From Streptomyces tagetis (GTDB taxonomy: Bacteria > Actinomycetota > Actinomycetes > Streptomycetales > Streptomycetaceae): a DNA stretch of 64,000 nt. The stretch covers positions 248,001 to 312,000 of the forward strand of contig NZ_JAGPNL010000009.1 in the NCBI RefSeq assembly GCF_018069565.1, given 5' to 3'. This document shows, in pieces, positions 45,083 to 53,375 of the stretch; within the stretch, counting starts at the first letter, position 1; the number at the start of each line of letters is the position of its first letter. Under the pieces are notes generated by a model that saw only the letters and a program-made list of their open reading frames with translations, was not told the DNA's origin and made no database searches. The position numbers and the translations under genes are program-made.

Positions 45083-46792
45083 TTGTCCGGCAGCGTCACC
45101 TCGTTGTTCCGCAGCGCCGCGGCGCACAGCCCCTCCATGGCGGCGCTGACGCGGGCGAGCGGCGACGGCGCGGTGGGGCCGGTGGACTTCTGCATCCCGT
45201 GCAACCCGTACTTCCCGACCCCGGCCATGTTCGACGAGATGGCGAGCCGGCTCCGCGAGATCATCACGTACTACCCGAGCGGCGCCGACACCATCACCGC
45301 CGAGCTGTGCGGTCTGCTCCAGCTCCCGCCGCAGTGCGTGGCGATGGGCAACGGGTCCACGGAGCTGATCACCTGGATCGACCACCTGCTGGTCCGCGAG
45401 TCCCTCGCCGTCCCGGTCCCCACCTTCGGCCGCTGGACCGACCAGCCGATGGAGACCGGCAAGCGGGTCGACATGTTCCCGCTCCAGGAGGCGAACGGCT
45501 TCGCCCTCGACCTCGGCCGGTACGCGGAGTTCATCCGGGCCCGGGGCACCCGGGTGGCGGTGATCTGCAACCCGAACAACCCCGACGGCGGCTTCCTGCA
45601 CAAGCAGGCGGTCGTGCAGTTCATGGACGCCATGGCCGACCTGGACCTGGTCGTGATCGACGAGTCCTTCCTGGAGTTCGCCGACGCGGAGGAGGAGCCC
45701 AGCGTGGTCCAGGAGGCCATGCTGCGCCCCAACGTGATCGTCCTGCGCAGCCTCGGCAAGAACTTCGGCCTGCACGGCATCCGCTTCGGCTACCTCGTCG
45801 CCAACCCGTCGCTGGCCGGCCGGGTGCGCGACATGCTGCCCAAGTGGAACCTCAACTCCTTCGCGGAGCACGTGGTGTTCATGCTCCGCGAGCACGGGAC
45901 GGAGTACGCGCAGAGCCTGCGCGAGGTGCGCCGCGACCGCCTGGAGATGGCGGGGCTGCTCGCGGCGCTGCCCGGCCTGACCGTCTATCCGTCCCAGGGG
46001 AACTTCCTCTTCGTCCGCCTGCCCGTGGGTGCCGAGGGCACCGTCGTCCGGGACCGGATGCTCACCGAGCACGGGGTCCTGGTCCGCGAGTGCGGCAACA
46101 AGATCGGTTCCTCCAGCCGCTTCCTGCGTCTCGTGGTGCGCCCCCAGGCGGATGTGCGCCGCCTGGTCTCCGGTATGGAACAGGTGCTCTACGGGACCGG
46201 GAGGGAGGCCGCCGTGCCCGAGCACGCTACCGGGACCAGCTACAGCTCGGGCACGGCGGCGGTGGACCGCCTGGTCAGCGAGACCAACGGGGCCGGCCTG
46301 AGGGGGCTCGCCGAGCGGGCGGCCGTCCCCGGGCTCGCTGCCGCGCCCTCCGCCGGCACCGGCATGTCGCTCCCCTCCGGACCGGTGGCCGCCCCAGCGG
46401 CCGCCGCCGCAGGGATGCCGGTGCCGGCGGTGTCCCCGCCCGCACCCCAGCCGGCGCCGGTCCCCCAGCCGGCGCCGGTCCCCCAGCCGGCGCCGGCTCC
46501 TCCCCCGGCCCCCGCCCCGGCCCCCGTGCCGGCGGCCCCCATACCGGCCACCGCCATCCCCGCCGCCTCGATCCCGTCGGCGCCCCAGCCCGCCGCCCCC
46601 ATGCCCACGGCGCCCGTCCCCGCGGCCCAGATGCCGATGCCGACGGGCCCCACCCCGCCCGGCGTCCCGGCGCGCGGCGGTCTGACGGCCGCCCAGGTCC
46701 GCGGCACCAACGGACTGGACCCCGTCCCGCCCGGCACCTGGCCCGCCCCGCAGAACTGGCCCAACGCCGCCGGCATGGTCCCCACCGCCTGA
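45083..46792 (+). CDS. PLP-dependent class I/II aminotransferase with Pro/Ala-rich C-terminal tail
   Basis: 569 residues. Residues 1-375 are a fold-type I aminotransferase of the histidinol-phosphate aminotransferase type: GNGSTELI, NPNNPDGG, VIDESFLEF, and the PLP lysine in RSLGKNFGLHGIRFGY. The last 190 residues are unusual: Ala/Pro-rich with three exact PQPAPV repeats (18-bp DNA repeats near 46450-46500) and Met-Pro rich blocks, ending GTWPAPQNWPNAAGMVPTA. Typical family members are 350-400 residues and have no such tail. I chose TTG 45083 because GGAGG is 6 nt upstream. The substrate is unknown. Confidence 0.87.
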   Translation: MSGSVTSLFRSAAAHSPSMAALTRASGDGAVGPVDFCIPCNPYFPTPAMFDEMASRLREIITYYPSGADTITAELCGLLQLPPQCVAMGNGSTELITWIDHLLVRESLAVPVPTFGRWTDQPMETGKRVDMFPLQEANGFALDLGRYAEFIRARGTRVAVICNPNNPDGGFLHKQAVVQFMDAMADLDLVVIDESFLEFADAEEEPSVVQEAMLRPNVIVLRSLGKNFGLHGIRFGYLVANPSLAGRVRDMLPKWNLNSFAEHVVFMLREHGTEYAQSLREVRRDRLEMAGLLAALPGLTVYPSQGNFLFVRLPVGAEGTVVRDRMLTEHGVLVRECGNKIGSSSRFLRLVVRPQADVRRLVSGMEQVLYGTGREAAVPEHATGTSYSSGTAAVDRLVSETNGAGLRGLAERAAVPGLAAAPSAGTGMSLPSGPVAAPAAAAAGMPVPAVSPPAPQPAPVPQPAPVPQPAPAPPPAPAPAPVPAAPIPATAIPAASIPSAPQPAAPMPTAPVPAAQMPMPTGPTPPGVPARGGLTAAQVRGTNGLDPVPPGTWPAPQNWPNAAGMVPTA

Positions 46793-46915
46793 CCCACCGC
46801 CTGACCCCGGGGCCCCCTCCCCGCGCCCGCCGCGGGCCGGCGTGGAGAATGGGCCGGCGCGCGCGGCCCGGCCGTGCGCGCCGGCAGGGAAGAACGGGCA
46901 ACAGGAGGGGCTCCC

Positions 46916-49603
46916 TTGGAGCTCGGCACGCGCGACAGAACCGGCACACCCGGCACACCCGGCAGGACCGGCACACTCGGCAGACGGGCCTTCGGCGCCC
47001 TCGCCGGGACGAGCGCCCTCGGTCTCGCCCTCGGCGGCAGCGGCGTCGGCGGCGCGGCCGGGACCTCGGCCGGGACGCGGGGCCCCGTGCCCACCGGACC
47101 GCCGCCGGGCCGGCCCGCCGCGGACGGCGTCCGCCACCGGGTCGACGTCGACCGCCACTCCCTCCTCGTCGACGGGCGCCGCCTGGTGCTGTCCGCCGGG
47201 GAGACGCACCCCTTCCGGCTGCCGAGCCCGTCCCTGTGGCGGGACGTGCTGGAGAAGACCCGGGCGTACGGGGGCACCGCGGTCGTCGCCGTCCTCGACC
47301 GTCACCAGCTCTGGGCGGGCCCCGGGCACGACGACCTCACCGGCGTCCGCGACCTCGGCCTGTTCCTGCGGCTGGCCGCCGGGGCCGGGCTCTACGTCGT
47401 CCTGCGGCCCGTGCCCCGGCCCGGCGCCGACGCCGAGGCGTGGCTCTCCCGCGTGCACGCGGTCGCCGCCCGGCACCTGTACACCCGGGGCACCGGCACC
47501 GTCCTGCTCTACCGCACCGGAGTGACGGCGCCCGAGGAGACGGCCCGCCTGCGCGAGCGGCTGCGCGCCGACGGCCTCGATCTGCCCCTCGTGCACGACG
47601 GGTCCCCCCTCGCCTGGGGCGAGGTGCGCGGGGCGGCGGACCCGGCGGCCGTCCGGCGCGGCCGGCTCGACCGCCTCGGCGCGGGGCCGGTGGTGCACAC
47701 CGTCGCCGCCTTCTTCGGCGGCACCTCCTGGGGCTGGCTCCCCGGCCCGCCCGCCCCCGGCCCGGTCTACGACCCCACGGCGCCGCTCGACGAGGCCCGC
47801 CGGCCGACCGAACGGATGGCGCCGGTGCACCAGTTCGGGCACCTGCTGCGCCATGTCCCCGACCTCGCCCGGCTGGAGGAGGCCCCGGGCGGCGGCGCCG
47901 GGGACGACCGGCTGCGGGTGCGGCGCCTGGCCAACCCGGACACCGGCGCCCGGTTCCACCTCCTGGCCAACGACAGCGCCGAGGAGGTCACCTCGACGGT
48001 GCCGCTGGACGGCCGGAAGGTGCCGGTCACCCTCCCGGCCGGGGATGCCCGGCTGCTCGCCTCCGGGCTCCCGCTCGGGGCCGGGATGAAGCTGGCGTAC
48101 GCGACGGTGCAGCCCATGGCGGTGCTGAGCGCGGGGCGGCAGGACATCGCGGTCTTCGCGGGGCGGGCGGGCGAGACGGCGCACGTGGTGCTGGACTGCC
48201 CGAGCGAGCCGTGGCCGTCCCGGCTGGACGAGGAGGCGGCCTGGGCGTACGACCAGGGCCGGCTGCACGTGACGGCGCCGCTGGCCGCCGGCCGGCCGGT
48301 CCGGGTGCGGGTGCGCGGCGCGGACTCCCGGCGGCCACTGCTGCTGGTCCTCGCCGACGACGCCGCCTCCCTGCGGCTGTGGCCGTACGAGACCCCGTCG
48401 GGCGCCCTCCTCGTCCAGGGCCCCGAGCTGCTGCGCGAGGCCGTGGTGGACGGGGCGACGCTGCGGCTGACCGGCGACACCGTGGACGAATGCCCGCTGG
48501 AGGTCTGGGCGCCGCGCGGTGTCACCGGCGTGACCTGGAACGGCCGCCCGGTGCGCACCACCGCCGGCCGGGCCGGGAGCCTGCGGGCCCTTCACCCACT
48601 GCCCGGCGTGCGGGAGCCGGAGCTGCCCGCGCTGGACGACTGGCGGCGCCGGGCGGAGAACCCGGAGTCGGCGCCGGACCACGACGACGCGCGGTGGACG
48701 GTCGCCGACCGGCGGACGTCGGCCTCGTCGACGCCCGTGCCCGGGGAACAGCCGGTGCTCTTCGCCGAGGAGTACGGCTTCTGGCACGGCGACGTCTGGT
48801 ACCGGGGGCGGCTGCTGGGCGCGGCCGGGCTGGAGTGGGTCTCCCTGGCCCACCGCGCGGGCCCTCGGGGCCTGGTGATGGCGTGGCTCGACGGGGAGCC
48901 GCTCGGCGTCCACCACACCGAGGGCGCGGGGATCACGACGGCCCGCTTCGCCCTGCCGGGCAAGCTGCGCGAACGGCTGCTCGCGGCGCCGGGCACGCCG
49001 GTCCTCGCGGTGCTGGTCCGGCGCACCCGCGACCCCGAGGAGGGGCCCGGCGGCGCGGACGGCCGGACGGCGGGCGGGCTGGTGTCGGCGGCCTTCGGGG
49101 GCGTCTCCCCCGAGGTGCGCTGGCGGGTGCGCGGGCAGTCGGCCCCCGATCCGGTGCGCGGCCCCCTCAACACCGGGGGCCTGTACGGGGAACGGGAGGG
49201 CTGGCACCTTCCCGGTCACGACGACGGAGGGTGGGAGCCGGTCGCCGCGCCGAGGGCCGAGCCGCGCCAGGGGGTGGCCTGGTACCGCACGGTGTTCCGG
49301 CTGGACGTCCCGCCGGAGGTGGACGCCTCCCCCGCCCTGGTGCTCGACGGGGTGTCCGGCAGCCGCGTCCAGGTCTTCCTCAACGGCTGGAACCTGGGCG
49401 AGTACGGGGAGGACGGGCGCGGCCTGGTCCTGCCGGGCGGCGTCCTGCGCACCCGGGCCGCCGCCAACACCCTCGCCCTGGCGGTCCTGTCCGACGGGAG
49501 CGCCGCGGCGGCGCCGGGGTCGGCCCGGCTGGTGCCGCGGGGTGTGGCGGCGGGCGGGGTGCCGGTGACCCGGGTGCCCGCGCCGGGCCGGTCCGGGGCG
49601 TAG
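46916..49603 (+). CDS. GH35-like (beta-galactosidase family) protein, probably catalytically dead, Tat-exported
   Basis: 895 residues from TTG 46916, with AGGAGG 7 nt upstream. A twin-arginine signal (LGRRAFGALAGTSALGLALGG) starts at about residue 20. The GH35 barrel is recognisable from HPFRLPSPSLWRDVLEKTRAYG, RDLGLFLRLAAGAGLYVVLRP, ARHLYTRGTGTVLLY and FFGGTSWGWLP to DEARRPTERM. But the acid/base motif after TVLLY, usually QVENEYG, is RTGVTAPEE here, and the segment with the nucleophile Glu is missing. The C-terminal jelly-roll domains (WRVRGQSAPDPVRGPLNTGGLYGE, GVAWYRTVF) are intact. It is therefore more likely a binding protein than an active galactosidase. Confidence 0.8.
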   Translation: MELGTRDRTGTPGTPGRTGTLGRRAFGALAGTSALGLALGGSGVGGAAGTSAGTRGPVPTGPPPGRPAADGVRHRVDVDRHSLLVDGRRLVLSAGETHPFRLPSPSLWRDVLEKTRAYGGTAVVAVLDRHQLWAGPGHDDLTGVRDLGLFLRLAAGAGLYVVLRPVPRPGADAEAWLSRVHAVAARHLYTRGTGTVLLYRTGVTAPEETARLRERLRADGLDLPLVHDGSPLAWGEVRGAADPAAVRRGRLDRLGAGPVVHTVAAFFGGTSWGWLPGPPAPGPVYDPTAPLDEARRPTERMAPVHQFGHLLRHVPDLARLEEAPGGGAGDDRLRVRRLANPDTGARFHLLANDSAEEVTSTVPLDGRKVPVTLPAGDARLLASGLPLGAGMKLAYATVQPMAVLSAGRQDIAVFAGRAGETAHVVLDCPSEPWPSRLDEEAAWAYDQGRLHVTAPLAAGRPVRVRVRGADSRRPLLLVLADDAASLRLWPYETPSGALLVQGPELLREAVVDGATLRLTGDTVDECPLEVWAPRGVTGVTWNGRPVRTTAGRAGSLRALHPLPGVREPELPALDDWRRRAENPESAPDHDDARWTVADRRTSASSTPVPGEQPVLFAEEYGFWHGDVWYRGRLLGAAGLEWVSLAHRAGPRGLVMAWLDGEPLGVHHTEGAGITTARFALPGKLRERLLAAPGTPVLAVLVRRTRDPEEGPGGADGRTAGGLVSAAFGGVSPEVRWRVRGQSAPDPVRGPLNTGGLYGEREGWHLPGHDDGGWEPVAAPRAEPRQGVAWYRTVFRLDVPPEVDASPALVLDGVSGSRVQVFLNGWNLGEYGEDGRGLVLPGGVLRTRAAANTLALAVLSDGSAAAAPGSARLVPRGVAAGGVPVTRVPAPGRSGA

Positions 49604-49635
49604 CCGCGCCCGACGGGCCTGCGGGGGACCGGTGT

Positions 49636-51144
49636 TCAGCGCAGCCGGATCACGTTCCAGGACAGGGGTTCCAGGACGGTGGTGAGGCGGCCGTCGCGCA
49701 GGACCGTGCCGGCGACCCGGCGCGGGCTCACCCGCTCGGGCCGGTCGAGGGTGTTGCGGGCGTCGGGGTCGGCGTCCGCGAGGGCGCTGTGCCCGATCAC
49801 GTCGGTCAGGCGCAGCCCCCTCAGCGCCACGTCGAGCGGGAGCGGTTCGGTGCGGGAGCGGTTGACGGCGAAGAGGGTGACGGAGCCGTCGCCCGCGCGT
49901 ACGGCGGTGGCGTGCAGCAGCGCGGCCTCCCCGTACCGGTCGGTGCGGTGGACCGGCGCGTCCACGCGGACGTCGAGGACCCGGCCGCGGCCGTGGCGGG
50001 CGGCCTGCGCGAAGGGGTAGAAGGTCGTCTGGCGCCAGGCCGGTCCGCCCGGTTCGGTCATGATCGGGGCGATGACGTTGACGAGCTGGGCGAGGCAGGC
50101 GAGGCGGACCCGGTCGGCGTGGCGCAGCAGGGCGATGAGCAGCGAGCCGACGACGACCGCGTCGGTGACGGTGTAGTGGTCCTCCAGCAGGCGCGGGGCC
50201 TCGGGCCACTCGTCGGGCCCGGGGCCGCGTTCGCGCCGCCGGGACGTGTACCAGACGTTCCACTCGTCGAAGGCGAGCCCGATCCGCTTGGCGGACTTCA
50301 GCCGGGCGGCGACGTGGTCGCAGGTGGCGGCGATCTCCTCGATGTGGCGTTCCATGTCGACGGCGGAGGCGAGGAAGGAGTCGACGTCGCCGTCGAGGGG
50401 TTCGTAGTAGGCGTGCAGGGAGATGTGGTCGACGAGGTCGTGGGTGTGGGCGAGGACGGTCGCCTCCCAGGTGGCGAAGGTGGGCATGGAGCGGCCGGAG
50501 GAGCCGCAGACGACGAGTTCGGCGCCGGGGTCGCGGCGGCGCAGGGCGCGGGCCGTCTCGGCGGCGAGCCGGCCGTACTCCTCGGCGGTCTTGTGGCCGG
50601 TCTGCCAGGGGCCGTCCATCTCGTTGCCGAGGCACCACATGCGGATGCCGAAGGGTTCCGGGTCGCCGTGGGCGGCGCGGAGGCCGGACAGGGCGGTGCC
50701 GGAGGGGTGGTTGGCGTACTCGTGCAGGCGGAGGGCGTCGGCGACGCCGCGGGTGCCGAGGTTGAGGGCCATCAGGGGCGCGGTGCGCGGGCCGAGGGCG
50801 CGCAGGAAGCCGTGGAACTCGGAGAGGCCGAAGCGGTGGGTCTCGGTGGAGTGCCAGGCGTCGTCGAGGCGGCGGGGGCGGTCGGCGACGGGGCCGACGG
50901 AGTCCTCCCAGCGGTGGCCGGAGACGAAGTTGCCGCCGGGGTAGCGGACGAGGGTGACGCCGAGTTCGCGGACCAGGGCGAGCACGTCCCGGCGCAGTCC
51001 GGCCGCGTCGGCCGCCGGGTGCCCGGGTTCGTACAGGCCCGTGTACACGCAGCGGCCGAGGTGTTCGACGAAGGAGCCGAAGAGGCGCGGGTCGACGTCG
51101 CCGACGGTGAAGGCGGGGCCCAGGGTGAGGCGGGCGGTGCGCAA
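49636..51144 (-). CDS. Alpha-L-arabinofuranosidase, GH51
   Basis: 502 residues, cytoplasmic (no signal). GH51 hallmarks: FGSFVEHLGRCVYTGLYEPGH, LVRYPGGNFVSGHRWEDSVGP, the acid/base Glu in WCLGNEMDGPW and the nucleophile Glu in GLAFDEWNVWY, then the C-terminal beta domain. It releases L-arabinose from arabino-oligosaccharides taken up into the cell. The start is TTG 51144 with AGGAGG 6 nt upstream. Convergent with the GH35-like gene (32-nt gap). A monosaccharide importer and sugar enzymes are nearby, which fits arabinose or mixed pentose/hexose use. Confidence 0.95.
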   Translation of the reverse strand: MRTARLTLGPAFTVGDVDPRLFGSFVEHLGRCVYTGLYEPGHPAADAAGLRRDVLALVRELGVTLVRYPGGNFVSGHRWEDSVGPVADRPRRLDDAWHSTETHRFGLSEFHGFLRALGPRTAPLMALNLGTRGVADALRLHEYANHPSGTALSGLRAAHGDPEPFGIRMWCLGNEMDGPWQTGHKTAEEYGRLAAETARALRRRDPGAELVVCGSSGRSMPTFATWEATVLAHTHDLVDHISLHAYYEPLDGDVDSFLASAVDMERHIEEIAATCDHVAARLKSAKRIGLAFDEWNVWYTSRRRERGPGPDEWPEAPRLLEDHYTVTDAVVVGSLLIALLRHADRVRLACLAQLVNVIAPIMTEPGGPAWRQTTFYPFAQAARHGRGRVLDVRVDAPVHRTDRYGEAALLHATAVRAGDGSVTLFAVNRSRTEPLPLDVALRGLRLTDVIGHSALADADPDARNTLDRPERVSPRRVAGTVLRDGRLTTVLEPLSWNVIRLR

Positions 51145-51303
51145 GGGCGTCCTCCTGGCGGGGGAAGGTCGTCAAGGGGCGTACGGCACCGGCCTGTTCG
51201 AGATTCCGGACGGCGCCCGTGGCCTCGGACGGGACGGTAGGGTCATGGCGGGGACGCGTCAATGGGGCGCCGGGTGGACGGCGGACGGTCCGGGGACGCG
51301 CCC

Positions 51304-51333
51304 CTGACGCGGGCCGGCGAGGGCGCGTAGCCT
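51304..51333 (+). promoter_or_regulatory. Candidate promoter of the MAB_1171c-type operon
   Basis: CTGACG (51304-51309), 18 nt, TAGCCT (51328-51333). Expected start near 51340, then GGGGGAG at about 51359-51365 before the ATG at 51367. It is the only promoter-like pair in the gap between the divergent arabinofuranosidase and the membrane-protein operon. Confidence 0.5.
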
Positions 51334-51366
51334 CGGCCGGGGACCGGCGGTGGCGAAGGGGGAGCG

Positions 51367-51510
51367 ATGGACGTCCCGGGCGGTGCGAGGGTCCGGCGCG
51401 CGGGCGCCTCGGGGGGACCGGGCGGGACCCCGCCCACGGGCTGCCGCGGACCCACCGGCCCGGCCGCGCGGACCGCGGGGCGCCCCGGAGGCGGGGGCGC
51501 GGCGCGGTGA
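51367..51510 (+). CDS. Small leader ORF coupled to the first membrane protein (doubtful)
   Basis: 47 residues, MDVPGGARVRRAGASGG and onward, Gly/Ala/Arg/Pro-rich with no recognisable motif. ATG 51367 has GGGGGAG 2-3 nt upstream and the TGA overlaps the GTG of the following membrane-protein gene (GTGA at 51507-51510). The membrane-protein GTG itself has only a distant GGAGG, so translation of this ORF may be needed for it. Composition is what random GC-rich DNA would give, so it may be only a translated leader. Confidence 0.4.
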   Translation: MDVPGGARVRRAGASGGPGGTPPTGCRGPTGPAARTAGRPGGGGAAR

Positions 51511-52736
51511 CGTGGTTCCTGGGCGAGTTCTACCCGTCGTTCTGGTGGATACCGGCGACCGTCCTGGCCGCCGCGCTGGCGATCAAACTGCCGACGATCA
51601 TCCGGTTCCGGGGGGACCCGCTGCTGCTCGCGGTGGGCGGACTGCTCCTGCTGGCCCTGGCGGTCTTCGTGTTCGTCGCGCCCTCCACCATCGCCTGGGT
51701 CAACCGGGTCACCGGCGTGCCGAACATCTCGGCGCCCTGGGTGTACTCCCTGCTGACCGCCTTCTGCGCCTCCTGCCTGCTGCTGATCATCGCCTGGCGG
51801 GGCGGTCCGGCCGACCGGTCCGCGGCGACCCGCCGCGCCATCCGCTGGGTCGTCGGCGCCTACTCGGGCGTGATCGTCGCCCTGTGGGTGCTCTTCGCCC
51901 TCGCCGACGTGCCCGAGGAACGCCTGCGCGATCTGGACACCCACTACGCGACCACGCCGTTCATGCGCGAGCAGATCCTGCTCTACCTCCTCGCCCACAC
52001 CACGGCCGTGCTGATCACCTCGAACCTGATCCGCAACTGGGTCCGCGCCGACGGCCTCGACGCCTGGCTGCGCGGGGGCCTGAAGTTCCTCGGCGCGGGC
52101 TACGCGATGAACCTGCTCTTCGACGCCGCCAAGCTGACCGCCGTCGTGGCCCGCTGGACCGGGCACGACCTGGACCGGCTCAACACCGACGTGGCGCCCC
52201 CGGTGGCCTGCCTGTCCGCCGTGCTGATCGCGGTCGGCTTCATCCTGCCGCACGCCGGCCAGTACCTGCACGAACGCTGGCGGCTGCGGGCCGCCCACCG
52301 CGAACTGGGCCCGCTGTACGCGCTGATGCGGCAGGCGGGCGGCAGGAGGGACCCGTTCGCGCCGTTCGCCGGGCCCGAACTGCGGCTGACCCGCCGCGAG
52401 ACGTTCATCCGCGACGCGCTGCTGCCGCTCGCCCGCGTGCTCGACGAGGACCTGCGCCACCGCTCCTACGACGCCGCCCGCGCCCTCGGCCACCCGCCGG
52501 AGCGGGCACGGGCCCTGGCCGCCGCCGTGGCCATCGCGGACGCCGTCCACGCCCGGCGCCGGCACCCCGGCGACACCGGCCGGAGCGCGGACGCCCCCGA
52601 CACCGCCGCCCTGCTCCGCGAGATCGGCGCCGTCTCCCGCGCCCTGCGCCGCCCCGAGACGCTGCGGGCGGTACGGGCCCGCGCCGGCGCCCAGGACGGC
52701 GGAATCCGGCTGGCCGAGGGGACCGGAAGTGGCTGA
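51507..52736 (+). CDS. Multi-span membrane protein, MAB_1171c/DUF6545-like (paralogue A)
   Basis: 409 residues. About seven membrane helices (residues 10-250), then a cytosolic helical domain of about 160. Conserved with the two paralogues downstream: VNRVTGVPNISAPWVYSLLTAF, IIAWRGGP, DVPEERLRDLDTHYATTPFMREQ, ILLYLLAH, KLTAVVARWTGHDLDRLNTDVAPP, and HRELGPLYALMRQ opening the cytosolic part, followed by ETFIRDALLPLARVLDED. The family is annotated as a putative transporter without experimental proof as far as I know. The seven-helix topology with a C-terminal helical domain would also suit a receptor. GTG 51507 overlaps the stop of a short upstream ORF. Confidence 0.85.
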   Translation: MTWFLGEFYPSFWWIPATVLAAALAIKLPTIIRFRGDPLLLAVGGLLLLALAVFVFVAPSTIAWVNRVTGVPNISAPWVYSLLTAFCASCLLLIIAWRGGPADRSAATRRAIRWVVGAYSGVIVALWVLFALADVPEERLRDLDTHYATTPFMREQILLYLLAHTTAVLITSNLIRNWVRADGLDAWLRGGLKFLGAGYAMNLLFDAAKLTAVVARWTGHDLDRLNTDVAPPVACLSAVLIAVGFILPHAGQYLHERWRLRAAHRELGPLYALMRQAGGRRDPFAPFAGPELRLTRRETFIRDALLPLARVLDEDLRHRSYDAARALGHPPERARALAAAVAIADAVHARRRHPGDTGRSADAPDTAALLREIGAVSRALRRPETLRAVRARAGAQDGGIRLAEGTGSG

Positions 52737-52847
52737 GCCCGTGGCCGGCTTGGCATATTGCACGCACCGGACGGCGCCGACGCCGCGCGCCGCCGCGAGG
52801 TGTCCGCGCGGCACCTCGCGGGCAGGAGACGACCTGAGAGGAGAACG
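52737..52847 (+). other. Gap between membrane protein A and the HEVWH gene
   Basis: 111 nt with no gene. It contains the only AT-rich island of the operon, TTGGCATATTGCAC (52750-52763), with CATATT as a possible -10 or operator core. Such a site would allow the HEVWH-onward genes to be controlled separately from paralogue A. AGAGGAG precedes the HEVWH gene start at 52848. Confidence 0.35.
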
Positions 52848-53375
52848 GTGCGCACGAGCAGGCAGATGCGTCGCCTGGCCGACACGCTCATCGCCCCCAT
52901 GCGGGTGCCGGTCCCGGCCGACCCGGAGGTCCTGTTCGAGGCGCTGGTCGCGTCCGTCGCCGCCTGGCGGGGGCGCGAGATCGTGGTCCGCAGGGAAACC
53001 TTTCCGCCACACACGGCGAGCGGCCTGTGGCTGGAGGCCGAGTCGTACGACATCATCGTCGTGGACCGCCGGGCCGCCGTGTGGCACCAGATCGTCATCC
53101 TCACCCACGAGGTGTGGCACATGAACCGCCGCCGCGCCGAGGCCGCCGCGCGCACCCGGTCGCGGGGCGCCTCCCCCCGGCCGGTCGCGGCCCGCACCGA
53201 CTTCAGCCTCGCCGAGGAACGCGAGGCCGACCGGTTCGGCATGCTGATGGGCCGCCGGCTGCGCGCCTGGCTGGAGGCGTCCGAGGAGACCGTGCACGCG
53301 GCCGGCGACGAGGACGCCCAGGGGCTGGCCGAACGCATCGGCGCGGCCCTCAACTACCGTGGGCCGCGCGGGTGA
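52848..53375 (+). CDS. ImmA/IrrE-like HExxH metalloprotease-type protein (toxin/regulator component)
   Basis: 175 residues. GTG 52848 has AGAGGAG 4 nt upstream. The catalytic-type motif THEVWH (His87-Glu88-x-x-His91) is followed by a downstream acidic motif, LAEEREADRFGMLMGRRL (Glu123/Glu126/Asp128), as in ImmA/IrrE-like zinc peptidases (HExxH then ExEAD). The N-terminal 85 residues form a compact beta/alpha unit (REIVVRRE, YDIIVVDRRAAVWHQ). No HTH is fused and no XRE gene is adjacent, unlike classical ImmA/ImmR or COG2856 toxin-antitoxin pairs. The stop overlaps the next membrane-protein gene (GTGA). Cleavage of a regulator is a reasonable guess. Confidence 0.82.
   Translation: MRTSRQMRRLADTLIAPMRVPVPADPEVLFEALVASVAAWRGREIVVRRETFPPHTASGLWLEAESYDIIVVDRRAAVWHQIVILTHEVWHMNRRRAEAAARTRSRGASPRPVAARTDFSLAEEREADRFGMLMGRRLRAWLEASEETVHAAGDEDAQGLAERIGAALNYRGPRG

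Noticed and set aside
46916..49603. Calling the GH35-like gene a broken pseudogene
   Set aside because: The frame is intact over 895 codons with normal codon bias, RBS, Tat signal and C-terminal domains. Loss is confined to active-site segments, so it is reported as a probable pseudoenzyme.
44176..51262. Very long open frames on both strands (over 2000 codons) across 44-51 kb
   Set aside because: They run antisense or out of frame through galM, the aminotransferase, GH35-like and GH51 genes. Arg/Pro/Gly/His-rich translations without motifs are the GC3 shadow of real genes.
51219..51506. Long N-terminal extension of membrane protein A
   Set aside because: The in-frame sequence upstream of GTG 51507 is Gly/Arg-rich and would overlap the promoter; the hydrophobic first helix starts right after GTG 51507.
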